From NCBI RefSeq assembly GCF_000372725.1, contig NW_005196094.1, forward strand, positions 5,001 to 69,000: a stretch of DNA of 64,000 nt, written 5' to 3'. The stretch is from Emiliania huxleyi CCMP1516. Lineage: Eukaryota; Haptophyta; Isochrysidales; Noelaerhabdaceae. A model generated the notes under the pieces. It saw only the letters and a list, made by a program, of their open reading frames with translations, did no database searches and was not told the origin of the DNA. Shown here in pieces: positions 50,026 through 60,095 of this stretch (position 1 is its first letter; every line of letters begins with the position of its first letter). A program made the position numbers and the translations under genes.

Positions 50026-50601
50026 ATGGAGCGCCCCTCGTTGCTTTCACCTCTCAACGGCGACGAGAAGCGGCTCACCACGGTGCCTCAGCGCACAGTG
50101 TCGCTCCTCTGTGAGACTGACGCAAAACAGGCCAGCGTTCAGTTGCTCAAGCGCCAGGCACTCGGTGTTTGGCACGCCGACGCCCTGTCCGACGTTGAGA
50201 ATGCCATTGGCGACCTGCACTTCTGGCCAACGACCTGGTCGAAGGACCCTCGCAGCCGTGACTACGACATGCAGCGCCTCGGACGGTCCAAGCGGCTCGA
50301 CAATCGCGAGCGCTTCGAACTCTTCCGATTTGTGGTTGGCAACGGCGCATCACCCGCTCTGGCCGTCGAACTCCTTGCCGCGTCGGAAAGCCTGCCAGAC
50401 ACGTTCGCCATTACCCAAATGGAAAACCTCGTGAAGAAGGCTGCCGAAGGCAGCTTCTCGAAGTATAAGGCATACATCATGGCGGACCGCAAGTGGGCCC
50501 CGGTCTTTTGCGTGCCAGAGCAGAAGCCTCTGCCTCTTGGAGAGTACTGCCCATACGAAGACGCTCGCAAGGTGCTTGCACGGCAGAAGAAGCGCCAATA
50601 G
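50026..50601 (+). CDS. Conserved-looking protein of unknown function
   Basis: 191 residues from ATG 50026 (MERPSLLSPLNGDEKRL); the frame is open to 49921 but lower-quality. Composition is balanced, unlike the many low-complexity frames: VSLLCETDAKQASVQLLKRQ, DVENAIGDLHFWPTTWSKDP, RFELFRFVVGNGASPALAVE and KAYIMADRKWAPVFCVPEQ. GC content is lower than in neighbours. I do not recognise the family. It lies near the cysteine-cluster gene, which looks element-derived, so a mobile-element origin is possible. Confidence 0.5.
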   Translation: MERPSLLSPLNGDEKRLTTVPQRTVSLLCETDAKQASVQLLKRQALGVWHADALSDVENAIGDLHFWPTTWSKDPRSRDYDMQRLGRSKRLDNRERFELFRFVVGNGASPALAVELLAASESLPDTFAITQMENLVKKAAEGSFSKYKAYIMADRKWAPVFCVPEQKPLPLGEYCPYEDARKVLARQKKRQ

Positions 50602-51464
50602 GCCGGCTTGCTGGTGTCCGATGGAGGCCGCCATCGCTTAGAGTCGCATGTGGAGCGCCACCGCCACCGTGGGCGATGATCGCTGCCGCCAGCCCGCAGT
50701 GCATTTTCCGTTCCTAAATGCATCGTAGTCATCTCCGCCGAGGGCGGCGTCCCATGTCGTCGTCCATGTCACTGCCACGCTACCTCGCATTCAGTGCCGT
50801 GCCGTGAGCGCGGCCTGTGCTACGTGTGTGAGCGTGCCCACGGTGTGAGTGGCGGCCTGCTGTTGCGCGCACTCTTGTGTCGTGTGTGTGTGTACAGAGA
50901 CCACGCGCCAAGCCAGCGCACATGCTAAGCGCACTGTGTTGTCTGTTTATGAGCTCTCTAGAGCATGGTCGTTCCTAAAGGCGCAGCTAGGCGCAGCCGA
51001 CACATGGGATGGACATGGCAAGCACATGGCATGAACATAGGGCAGGCACGATTCGCGCATCTCGACACACGACTGCACACAGGCGACACTACGTCGCGCA
51101 AGGGTGCAGCGGCTATGGTCACGCACATCGCGCCCGATCCCTCCTCCTAACGCGACGCCAACTAAGGCATCAGTGCATGCATCGCTCTCCCTGTCCGCGC
51201 GGGTGCGCCGGTCGGGCGCTGGTGGGGCGCCGTCCTACGACCGGCGAGCCCCGGCAGAGGGGTGGAGCTCTCTACTGAGCCGCCTTCCCCGACGGCGGCG
51301 GACCGGCCCGGGCGCCACGGCGCCGCAGGGGACCGGCCCGGGCGCCACGGCGCCGCAGAGGCGGCAGCGGGGACGGCGTCAAAGATGGCGTGCCTCAGGG
51401 GCCGCCAGTCGCGGCGTGCGTCTTGCTCGAATTGGCCCCGCCGAGGTGCCCGGCGACAGCCTCG
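50602..51464. other. Intergenic, no gene seen
   Basis: TG-rich and lower GC in 50820-50950. A short tandem repeat (GGACCGGCCCGGGCGCCACGG, twice) lies at 51299-51350. No convincing frame. Confidence 0.35.
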
Positions 51465-52680
51465 TCATGCGCGAGAAGGTCGGGTCCGCCTGAACTCCCC
51501 CGCGACAAAGGTCGTGTCCGTGCGCGCGGCCCGCGGCAACGTACACAGAAGCGCGATCCAGGGACGGGCATGCCAGAACAGCCCAAAGTCGCCTTTCCGT
51601 GCTTGCCCATCGACAACGCGCGCGTTCCGGTTGGAACAGCACTTGCGCCGATATTTATGGTGTCCATCGATGATGTAGCAGTCGCACGTACTGCTGCCAG
51701 GCACCGGCTTGAGGCAGCGCGACGCGTGCTCTCCCGCCCAAAATGCGGTGAAGCGGGACAGCAGGCACTCGGGCTTGAGGCGGCCACTCGCATCTCGACC
51801 TTGGCACTGCTCGAGCAAAGTCGCATCGAGCTGCTCGTCGGATGTGAAGCCCAGCGGCTCGAATGGTAGCGGCTCCCCCGCCCGCGACGCATTCTCGTCG
51901 CGCCAGCGCAGGAGCGACCACGCTAACCAGGTGTGCCCGAGGCGTCGCCGCATCGTATGGGCGAGATCCTTTGACTCGCCGCACCGCATTGCCCACTCGT
52001 GACAGAAGGTCTCGAAGCCGGTGTGAGAATGCACCATCTGTGCCGACAACCTGTCGAGCAGCGAATTCTCGAGCTCTGGGAAAGCTGGATCCAGCGGCGT
52101 GAGGATGCAGTCGCCCCTGGGTAGGGCACCTGCTTGCCAGCTGGGATGCGCGTGCCGCCCTCAGCGTACGACATGCTGTACCACGCGGAGCACCGAGGGC
52201 AGGAGAGGCCATTGAGCTCGCCCTTCAGTCGCCCGTGCTCCGCATAGACCGTTGGAGATGAGCATTTGTCAGCCCGCTTGACCACCAGGGGTACCGCCTC
52301 CCCAGCGAGGCCACACGCCACGCAGTGCTCCACGTCCGGCACGAGCCGAACGGTCTTGCGGCTCGGGTCGTCGCGAAGCTGGGAGGCAAGCCCCGATCGA
52401 CAATGGGCAGCTTGCTTAGCAGATACCGCACCGCAGGAGCGGAGAGGCCTGCCGGCATCTCCCCAGCAATACGCTCAGCGCGTAAGGGCGTCCCAGGTGG
52501 GTAGAGGTTGAGCGCAACCACGAAGCTGATGAAATCCTCCGCCGAGTTGATTGGGTGGAGCTCCTGCGCGAAGGCACTTGCGCCATCCTTGATGTGTTCG
52601 AGCTCGTTGAGACCGAGATCGTCGAGCCAGCTCGCCATCGGGGACCGAAAAAGCAGATCCCAGATAACATATCCCGTCAC
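51465..52680 (-). pseudogene. KDZ-transposon-type cysteine-cluster protein, frame broken twice
   Basis: Three overlapping frames form one protein-like series. The first (52680 to about 52376) has ASWLDDLGLNELEHIKDGAS and a helical region. The second (to about 52125) has EHCVACGLAG and LSCPRCSAWYSMSYAEGG, two CxxC pairs with the Y.MSYA.GG phrase. The third (to 51465) has LLDRLSAQMVHSHTGFETFC and STCDCYIIDGHHKYRRKCCS. This order (CxxC, CPRC, DGHxKxRRxxC) resembles the CxC5/CxC6 cluster proteins linked to Kyakuja-Dileera-Zisupton transposons. No usable intron explains the frame changes near 52376 and 52125, so it is probably decaying, unless very short introns are missed. Confidence 0.5.
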
Positions 52681-52702
52681 GGCGCAATGTGATCTGTGAT
52701 CT

Positions 52703-52745
52703 GTGAGGGTCCGCCCGCAGGCGCATTTTGTACACCGAGGCGGTG
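52703..52745 (-). promoter_or_regulatory. Element shared with 10221-10267
   Basis: GTGAGGGTCCGCCCGCAG followed by GCATTTTGTA and CACCGAG on the + strand, 23 bp 5' of the ATG of the minus-strand cysteine-cluster gene. Same order and orientation as at 10221, with an 8 bp gap difference. Confidence 0.45.
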
Positions 52746-53759
52746 CCCGGTGCCGAACCTGTCGGACCTTAAGACAGCGTTGTAAATCCCTGGGCGAGGG
52801 TGGTGGAGAGGGCGGTCTGTCGGCGCGCTAAACCGTAACCCGCCGGGGCGGGCCGGATCCACGCGCTGTCGGACCGCCCCGTTGGAGGTAGACCGCTCGT
52901 CTAGCCAATCAGCCTTAAGCGAGCGGCCTGGCCGTTGGAATGGCCGGGTGGAGAGAGGGGCGGAGTCGGCTCGGAAGCGCGACTGCAGCCACGGGGACTG
53001 CCCGCCCACTCTCGTCGGGTTGAGGGGAGGACGACTGTCTCCGCAGGACCTCAGTTACGAGCCGTCCTCCCCTCGAGACGCGAGGCCAGTGCACTTGGGG
53101 CCGAGCCCCAGCGTACACCGTCCCACGCGCCTCACGCGGCCTCTGGCTGGAGCGGGATCGCAAGCGAGTCCCCCAGGCCGGCGCGCGTCTTCCGAGAGAG
53201 GAGCAGGTGAGCGAGGGACATTCGCAATGTTCTTTCTCTCTGTGATTTCGTGCTCGATACCCCCGGGTTCGGACGGGGGTACACCTGTTCATTGGCCGGA
53301 ATGAGCTCATTAGGACGAAGCGGGAGATGACAGATGTCTTCACACCGCAGAAACCAGACCCACAGGCAGATCCCACGGGAAATCGAGGCGGGTGTCCCAG
53401 AAAACAGATCCCAGAAAAAACAGAGCGCGCGGCAGAAACCGACCGACCCCTGGGTTTTCGGCTATGGGAAACCGCGATGGGAAACCGCAGCAGAAACCCT
53501 ATGGGAAACCGAGGTCTGGTGTCTGCTTTATATATCCAGAGGAATGGCGCACAAACTGTTAGGCCCCAAATTAACCGCGTAAGGGCTAAGCCTAAGGCAA
53601 CCCTAGCTACAGAGAGGTACACCCGCTCTCTCATTTGCACGTCACAGCACAGTCACACCGCATGTGTGACACGGCATGCGGCCCGACGGCTCCAACTGCG
53701 CCAAATCAAGAGACGGACACAAGCAAGCCAGCCGCGGGAAAGCCCGCCACTCCCGCTGC
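52746..53759. other. Intergenic, no gene seen
   Basis: About 1 kb. 53395-53520 has repeated GGGAAACCG or CAGAAACC units (at least five), then a TTTATATATCC AT-rich point near 53527. Rightmost part is 3' UTR of the DUF1997 gene. Confidence 0.4.
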
Positions 53760-53799
53760 TCACTCCCGCGGCCGCCCAAAGCCGCGGCCGCCCGAGGCC

Positions 53800-53852
<53 letters not shown>

Positions 53853-54902
53853 CTCTCGCGCGCCGCCGCTCCCGCCCGCCGCGCCGGCCTCGCCGCCCGC
53901 AGCGTCCTCAGCCGGGTCGGCTCCCCGCTGCGGCTGCTGCGCGTTGCCCGCCGCGACGGCCGGCGCGCCCCCCTGCGCGCGCATCCGCTCCAGCACCGGC
54001 TCGGGCACCAGCACGTACCCGTCCTCGTCGAGGGCGAGGGAGCCGAGCCCGGCCGTCAGGCTGCGGGTGCCGTTGCACCAGCGCTGGTAGTCGGACTCGA
54101 GCAGCGCGGCGAAGCGCGGCAGGATCGCGTTCCCCACCGCGCGCATCACCACGCCGATGGCTCCCTGCACCAGCGGCCGCGGCGCCCGCGCAAACGGCGC
54201 GGGCAGCCGCACGGAGAGGCGGACGGCGGTGCGGCAGGACAGGTCGGTGGCGTTGGCCCACGCGGCGCCTCGCCTCCTCGAGGCCGCCCACTGCAGCGTC
54301 GTGTTGAAGTCGAGCTTGAAGACGCCCTTGAGCGCCTCCTGCGCCGTCGCGAGCTGCGCCGCCGTCACGTCCGGCGGCAGCTCGGCCGCGTCTCCAAAGA
54401 GCGAGGCGCCGACCGACTCGAGCGCGATGCTGCCGTTGGAAGGGCGCACGCGGACCCGCAGCTTTGGCTTTGGCATGAAGGTCCCGGCCTTGGGGCGGAC
54501 GCTGGGCAGGCTCAGCTCAAACACCTCGCCGTCGCCGCCCTCCTCCACAGGCAGCCGCCGCATGAGCCTGCTGTCGTAGATTGCGTACTGGTCGACGGGC
54601 AGCGCCATGTAGTCGGACATGGTGCCGCCGGCGACCGCGGAGATCGTCCGGACGTGCCGAATCTTGGCGGACGAAATAAACTCCTTGGTCACAGGCACCT
54701 CGCCAGGCTTGGCATCGGCGATGGCCGCCATTCCCATCTTGCCGAGCATTTCGGCCGCCTTGGCCGCCGCTCCGCCGCCGCCGCTTGCCTGCAGGACCAC
54801 AGGAGCGCCGACACGCGGAGAGGCGCCCACCGCCGGGCGGAGCGGCGCTCGAACCTCCAGCCAAGCGAGCGGGGCGGCCAGCAGCCCGATCACCATAGCC
54901 AT
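53760..54902 (-). CDS. DUF1997 family protein, probably plastid-targeted
   Basis: 380 residues from ATG 54902 (MAMVIGLLAAPLAWLEVRAP), a hydrophobic start that looks like a signal/transit leader; the frame is open further 5' but over AT-rich sequence. The DUF1997 core is visible: TMSDYMALPVDQYAIYDSRL, MRRLPVEEGG, FELSLPSVRP, KPKLRVRVRPSNGSIALES, FKLDFNTTLQWA and LSVRLPAPFARAPRPLVQGA, ending with VGNAILPRFAALLESDYQRW. DUF1997 proteins are found in cyanobacteria and plastids; a role in photosynthetic membranes is suspected but not established. The C-terminus is a Gly-rich repeat. Confidence 0.8.
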
Positions 54903-54958
54903 AGAGCACCGCGGAGCCTGGAGCGGCGTGGACAGCCCGCTGGCGCGAGGGGTCGTGT

Positions 54959-55023
54959 GGGGATTAAAAGAAATTTTTCCGCGGAGAAAGAAAAAATCCC
55001 GGTCATTTTTCTTTTTAATCCCC
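54959..55023. other. Imperfect inverted repeat near the DUF1997 5' end
   Basis: GGGGATTAAAAGAAA is answered by TTTCTTTTTAATCCCC, arms of about 15 bp, enclosing an AT-rich core and CCGCGG. It lies between the DUF1997 start and the ASH-protein stop. TTTCTTTTTAATCGGGG near 38559 is a related string. Confidence 0.55.
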
Positions 55024-55177
55024 AGAGCTCTCATTCCTGGCGACCACCGCGCTGGGGTGCGGCCGGGCGGAGGAGCGCCGGCGGTGTGCCGGGCCGGCGT
55101 GCCTAACGCCGCGCCGTCGCCGCTGCCTGTAGGTTCTCGCGCCGACCGCGCTGCGCCCTCGAGGCTGCGCCCCGCGC

Positions 55178-56401
55178 CTAGCTGGCGCGGGACGGCGCCA
55201 CGGCGCTCGGCGAGAGGCGCTCCCGTAGCATCGTCTTGCCCAGCTCGCGCCGCACGTCCGCCGCGCCAGAGCCGTCGGCAGGGCTAGCGACCCACGCGAC
55301 CTCCGCCATCCCTCGCCGGAGCGGCGCGGGGAGCTGCCGCAGTGCGGCCCGCCCCTCCGGTGCGCACGCGAGCGAGTAGAGGGCGCGCGCCGCCGCGCGC
55401 CTCGCCTCGGCCACTCGCGACGGAGGCGAGCCCGCGGAGGTGGCTGCGCCGGCGGGTGGCGGGACGGCGGCGCGCAGCAGGGCCGAGGCGAGGTGGGGGA
55501 CGGCGCCGGCGCGGCAGAGCGGCGCGCGGCATGCCGGCCACGAGGCGAGGTTGGCGACGAGCGTGCCGAGCGCGAGCGCCTCCTCCTCAGCCGCCTCCTC
55601 CGCCTCCTCCTCCGCCGCCTCCTCCGCCGCCTCGCCGCCTTTTGGCTCGACGTCGCCAAGCGCCGCCTCGAGACGCTGCAGCAGTCCCTGCGCGTCGGCT
55701 CCGCCGGCTAGCACCGCTTCCGCCGCCGCTCCCTCGCAGGCGAGGTTGGCGAGCGCCTTCAGCGGCGCCGCCCTGCCCCGCGCAGCCGCCCTGCCCCGCG
55801 CAGCAGCCGCCGGGGCGAGGCTAGCGCGCAGCAGCGGCGGCACGAGGCCCTCCCGCACCAAGCAGCGCGCCATCGCCGGTGACTCGCGGGCGGCGCGCGC
55901 CACAGCCAGGAAGGCGTCGTCCTCCTCGCCGTCGCAAACTGCCACCCGCCGCGCAAGCGAGAGGCAGCGGGCGGCGAGAGGCTCGACCGGCGCGGCCTTC
56001 GGCGGCGGCGCGCCGTGCAGCAGATTGCGGTTTAGCGCGCCGAGTGGCGCACGCGCAAGGCTCGCGCCTCCGGCACGCTTCGCGACGCCGTCGACCGAGA
56101 TGGGAAGCGTGCGGCCCTTGCCGAGCCTCACGAGGATGGTGTGTCCCTTGCCGAGCACTCCGGTGGCCTCCGGAACCCAGCGGACGGTGAGTGCACCCTC
56201 GGAGCGAGCCGGAACACGCACTCGGTCCTCGACGACGGCGAGGGCCCCAGTTCGGCGCGACGTCACCGCGGAGACGACCACCGCCGCCTCGGTCGGGTTC
56301 GCAACGCGAACAGTCCTCTCGGCAACCGCGCCGACGTAGACGGAGCCGAAGCTGAGCACGCATGGCGCCGAGAAGGGCGCGACGCTGAGCACGGCCTCCA
56401 T
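55178..56401 (-). CDS. ASH (ASPM/SPD-2/Hydin) domain protein with helical repeats
   Basis: 407 residues from ATG 56401. The N-terminal ~100 residues form an MSP-like beta domain of the ASH type: CVLSFGSVYVGAVAERTVRV, ANPTEAAVVVSAVTS, RVPARSEGALTVRWVPEATG. After a short linker the rest is Ala-rich helical, in armadillo-like repeats (LKALANLACEGAAAEAVLAG, LGTLVANLASWPACRAPLCR, ARALYSLACAPEGRAALRQL). ASH domains occur in ciliary and centrosomal proteins, so a flagellar or basal-body role is a reasonable inference. Confidence 0.78.
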   Translation of the reverse strand: MEAVLSVAPFSAPCVLSFGSVYVGAVAERTVRVANPTEAAVVVSAVTSRRTGALAVVEDRVRVPARSEGALTVRWVPEATGVLGKGHTILVRLGKGRTLPISVDGVAKRAGGASLARAPLGALNRNLLHGAPPPKAAPVEPLAARCLSLARRVAVCDGEEDDAFLAVARAARESPAMARCLVREGLVPPLLRASLAPAAAARGRAAARGRAAPLKALANLACEGAAAEAVLAGGADAQGLLQRLEAALGDVEPKGGEAAEEAAEEEAEEAAEEEALALGTLVANLASWPACRAPLCRAGAVPHLASALLRAAVPPPAGAATSAGSPPSRVAEARRAAARALYSLACAPEGRAALRQLPAPLRRGMAEVAWVASPADGSGAADVRRELGKTMLRERLSPSAVAPSRAS

Positions 56402-56732
56402 TATAGACGTCGACGGGTCAGGATGTGTCGTCGGCGGGGCGGGGCGGCGGGGCGGCAGCGAGCGGTCAGACAGAGGGTGCTTCGAACGGCGGGTTTTTCT
56501 CTTTTTTCTGTTTCTTTTCTTTTTTCCGATCGTCTCGCTCTAACCACTCGCTCCTTCCCTGCAGCTTCCATCCACCAACCAGCGCACCAGGCAGGCGCTG
56601 CAGCGGCTCCCCTCCACCCACAGCACCACGCACGGCAGGCGCTCCCCCGAAAGAGTCGAATTCGCAGCAGAGGGAAAAGAAAGAAACGCACGACGTTTCT
56701 CATGTAAAAGCTCGAAAACGGAAACGGCAAAC
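56402..56732. other. Divergent intergenic region
   Basis: About 330 bp between the ASH gene and the plus-strand membrane protein, with a T-rich tract (56489-56530). CAGGCGCTGCAG and CAGGCGCTCCCC are near-duplicates. Confidence 0.4.
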
Positions 56733-58817
56733 TTGTTGCCGGCCCGGGCGCCGCCCCGAGCAGCGTGTGCGCTCCCGGCGCGTCCGTGTCTCCGGATTGG
56801 GGTCGCCCACTGTGCGCGGATGCACTTGCTCGGGCTGCTCTCGCAGGCCCCGGGCGCGCACGCCGAGTGCCTCCCCGCCTCCAGCTTTTGCGCCCCGCCA
56901 CGGGTCGTGGGCACACGCCGCACCGCCCCGGCAAGAAAGCTCTCCTCGCACACTCCCCAGCATGACCCCGCCGGCGAGGCTGCGACCGAGCTGCTGGTGA
57001 TGGCGGGGATTGCGGTGGCCATCATCCTCCTCATCCTCACGCGAGCTCACCGACGCTGTGGCCGGCGGCTGGGCGGCGACCCAGAGTTTGCCCTTTCTGG
57101 CGGGAGTCCTGTGGCGCCGTACCTCTCGCCGGCAAAACGGCCGAAACGGAGGAAGCGGAAGTCGGAGGACGTGCGTCCAAAGGAGGTGCGCGGGGCAAGG
57201 GTCACCGCCGCCGCCGCAAAGGCCACGGCGCCGGCTTCCGTCGCGCGGGCAAGCGCAGGCGAGGCCGACACCACCGCGCCCCAGAACGTGCCTCCGCAGG
57301 AGCCGTCGACGCCGCAGCCTTCGCTGACGCGGCCCGTGCTGACTCAGCTGCCCCAGCTTCGCCCCACGGCAACCGAGTCTAGCGCCTCGCCCGCCTCCGA
57401 CCGCGACTCGTCGACGCACGAGTGGCCGATTGACCCCTCCACCGCTCACCGGCCGCCGTCGGAGGACGGCCTGACCTCGACGGTGGACCAGCCAGTTTCC
57501 AAGGAGGGCATGACATCGTTCACGTCCGAGCCGTCAGCGGAGTCCCCACCACGCAGCACCGAACCCTCCTTCGCCGCGACGTACGAGGCCAAGTGCGAGG
57601 CCGCAGCCGCCTCGCCCTCGGCGGCCGCCATCCCGAAGACCCGGCGGCGACGCCGCCAATCACGCACGTCACTCAGCACGGAGCAGCAGGGACAGGCTCC
57701 GCCTAGCAAGGTGCAGAGTGTCTCTTCGGGGCCAGCCGAGCAGCCCCACCAGCCCTCGCCGAAGGACGACCTGACGTTGGCCGCCCCTTCGAGCGGGCCT
57801 CGCCGGGAGGGGAAGACGAAGAGAGAGGGAGGTGAGGGCTGCTCGGACGACGGTGGCAGCCCCAGTGGCGCAGGCCCGAGCAACAGCAGCAGCCACAGCC
57901 GCGAGCTGGCGATCACCGGCACGACTAGCGAGCACGACGCGTTCTCGCGCACAGCGCCCGCCGAGGCCATCCACGCTCCCACTGACAGCTCGCCCTCGGC
58001 GGCGACCTACGAGCCACAGGCGGAGGCGCGCCGGGCTGGGCTTGGCAGTTCACCGCTTAGCGAGGGCGTCGAGGCGCCGCAGCGCCTTCTCCGGCCTCCA
58101 CCTCTCGCGTTGCGTCGACAAAGCTCTTTGGGCTGCCAGGGGCAGGGAGGGATGCCGCCACTACCGCCTCCGCTCACCATCGTCGCCGCAAGCCCCGCCC
58201 TCCTGGGAGAAGTTGTGCCAATCTCGCCGCCGCCGGCACAAGAGAGCGGGCAGCAGTCCGGCCCTACGACCTCGCCTGACAGCGTGCAGTCGTCGCTCTC
58301 AATCTCGGCACAGTCGGCGCTCGTCATCAACGCGTTGCGAGGGCGAACCTCGCCGCGATTCGCCTCCTGCCCGCCCGGGCTAGCGCCGACGCCCCCCTCC
58401 ACGCCGACCGCGGCTCTCCCCCCGGGCATCCTCGCCCTCGCCTCGGGCCATGTGCGATCGGCCCCTCCCTCGCCGTTTGCGCCACGCATTGCGACCATCG
58501 GCCGGCCCACCAATGCCACTCCGACTTGCTACTCGCCGCCGCTCAAGGCGCGAACGCCGCGCCTTCTTCTAACGCCCCCTCACGCGCGATCGGCGCCGTG
58601 GGCTAAGCCTGCCGTCGCTGCTACGGAGGGCGCGGCTCCGGACGGCCGCCGAGCCGGCTCGCGGTCGGGATCGCAGCCAGGGACGCCGCGCACGCCGCGC
58701 ACGCCGCGCGTGATGACCTTTCCCAAGAAGAAGAAGAATCGCGCCGCACAGGCAAAGCGACTGCGGCAGGAGTTGCAGCCGTTGCTTCAGCTGCTGGCGC
58801 CATCCCCTGGGAGCTAG
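56733..58817 (+). CDS. Single-pass membrane protein with long disordered Ser/Pro-rich tail
   Basis: 694-codon frame; ATG 56820 (MHLLGLLSQAPGAHAECLPA) is a likely start because it opens a signal-peptide-like stretch. One strong transmembrane helix, ELLVMAGIAVAIILLILTRA (about 87-106), is followed by a basic stop-transfer RCGRR. The remaining ~580 residues are polar and disordered, with repeated short phrases (SSPSAATYEPQAEARRA, ATYEAKCEAAAASPSAA) and many SP/TP sites, ending in a basic KKKKNRAAQAKRLRQE. No family recognised. Type I topology is suggested. Confidence 0.6.
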   Translation: MLPARAPPRAACALPARPCLRIGVAHCARMHLLGLLSQAPGAHAECLPASSFCAPPRVVGTRRTAPARKLSSHTPQHDPAGEAATELLVMAGIAVAIILLILTRAHRRCGRRLGGDPEFALSGGSPVAPYLSPAKRPKRRKRKSEDVRPKEVRGARVTAAAAKATAPASVARASAGEADTTAPQNVPPQEPSTPQPSLTRPVLTQLPQLRPTATESSASPASDRDSSTHEWPIDPSTAHRPPSEDGLTSTVDQPVSKEGMTSFTSEPSAESPPRSTEPSFAATYEAKCEAAAASPSAAAIPKTRRRRRQSRTSLSTEQQGQAPPSKVQSVSSGPAEQPHQPSPKDDLTLAAPSSGPRREGKTKREGGEGCSDDGGSPSGAGPSNSSSHSRELAITGTTSEHDAFSRTAPAEAIHAPTDSSPSAATYEPQAEARRAGLGSSPLSEGVEAPQRLLRPPPLALRRQSSLGCQGQGGMPPLPPPLTIVAASPALLGEVVPISPPPAQESGQQSGPTTSPDSVQSSLSISAQSALVINALRGRTSPRFASCPPGLAPTPPSTPTAALPPGILALASGHVRSAPPSPFAPRIATIGRPTNATPTCYSPPLKARTPRLLLTPPHARSAPWAKPAVAATEGAAPDGRRAGSRSGSQPGTPRTPRTPRVMTFPKKKKNRAAQAKRLRQELQPLLQLLAPSPGS

Positions 58818-59396
58818 AGAGTCGGCCACCGCAGGGAGGGCGCGGTGCGACTTGCTCGAACAGAGGGAGCTAGCTCGCAGGATCTCGGGCGCTGAGTCCT
58901 GCGAGCCCGTTGATTGCGCCAAGCGAGCCGGGCCCGCCGCCCTCTCCACCGGACTGTGCTCTCCACCGGACCATTGCAAGCCTATATTGTATGTGTATTC
59001 GGAACTGCCCCTCGCTGCTCCGCCCCGCACGGTTGCGGCGGTCCTCGCGCCTGGTGTGGCCAGCTGAAGTCGTCGTGTGTTCTCCGTCGGTCCGTCGTCC
59101 ATGGGGTTTTGTCTTTGTATATGTCGCGCACGGCGGAAGTTGGGGGAAAGAGAAAGAAAACGGTTTGAATGTCCCAAGCTAGCTGCTAGGCGTAGGCTAG
59201 GCCTAGGGCTGGGTCGAGGATGACAGTAGACAGACACGTCCCCACCAAGAAAGAAAGAAAGAAAACAGGCAAACCCAGACGAGGGATGGGGGAGGAGGAC
59301 AGGGTCCCCACCTGCACGTCCCCACCAAGTCCAGGATGCGGCCGGAATTCTTCTTTCGTGAGCGGCGTGAGCGGTAGAGGGGCGTGTTGTCGTGCG
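58818..59396. repeat. Intergenic with partial repeat family A, inverted
   Basis: 59230-59335 holds (GAAA)n, CCCAGACGAGGGATGGGGGA and GGACAGGGTCCCCACCTGCA, an inverted 3' part of family A, plus CGTCCCCACCAAG twice. The rest has no gene. Confidence 0.55.
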
Positions 59397-60095
59397 ATGT
59401 TACGTTGCTCTACGCTGATTGGCCTGCGACCCGGCCCATCACGCTTGCGGTCCCTGGTGCCCGTGGCGCGGCTCCTTTGCACGCCGGCCAGTCCTTCCAA
59501 GTCGCCTCCCGGTGGTGGTCGAGGCGAAACCAGGAGCAGAGGTGGTGGCGGTGGCGGCGGTGGCGGCGGTGGCGGCGGTGGCGGCGGGGGCGGCGCGCGC
59601 GTGCTGTGTGAGATGCCGGCGCTCTCGAGCCGTCGCGAGCGCGTGCGCAAAGAGGGCCTCATCGCGCTGACGGCCGACTACGTGCGGCAGCGGAGCGAGA
59701 AGCTCGCCGTGGAGACGCAGTTCCGAGTCCAAAACTACACCGTGCCGCTTCACCGGCCGGCCGAGTTCTCGCTCTCCGCCGTGTACGGCTTCGGTCGGCA
59801 GCGCGCCAAGCGCCTCGCTGCAGAGGTCGGGCTGCACGGCGCCTACCCGCTCAACCGGATGCGGGAGTCTCAGCGCTCGTACATTCGCCGCGCCCTCGCC
59901 GCCGCGTGCGTCAACTACGACGACCCGGCGCAGGCGGCGGGTGCTGCGCTTCAGAAGGAGGTGTCTCTCAACATCAAGCGGCTCAAGGAGATCCGGTGCT
60001 ACCGCGGTATCCGGCACGAACTGCGGCTCCCCTCGCGCGGCCAGCGAACAAAGGGAAACGCCCGCACTCGCCGCCGAATGGGGCCGCTCAACTAG
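59397..60095 (+). CDS. Mitochondrial ribosomal protein uS13m
   Basis: 232 residues from ATG 59397. A leader ([20 protein letters not shown]) rich in Arg and Ser fits a mitochondrial presequence. It is followed by a Gly run coded by GGTGGCGGC repeats. The S13 fold then reads [33 protein letters not shown] and [20 protein letters not shown], ending with the universal [17 protein letters not shown] signature. The Arg-rich tail contacts the 16S-like rRNA head. No intron. The Gly run in the linker is unusual for the family. Confidence 0.92.
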   Translation: MLRCSTLIGLRPGPSRLRSLVPVARLLCTPASPSKSPPGGGRGETRSRGGGGGGGGGGGGGGGGGGARVLCEMPALSSRRERVRKEGLIALTADYVRQRSEKLAVETQFRVQNYTVPLHRPAEFSLSAVYGFGRQRAKRLAAEVGLHGAYPLNRMRESQRSYIRRALAAACVNYDDPAQAAGAALQKEVSLNIKRLKEIRCYRGIRHELRLPSRGQRTKGNARTRRRMGPLN

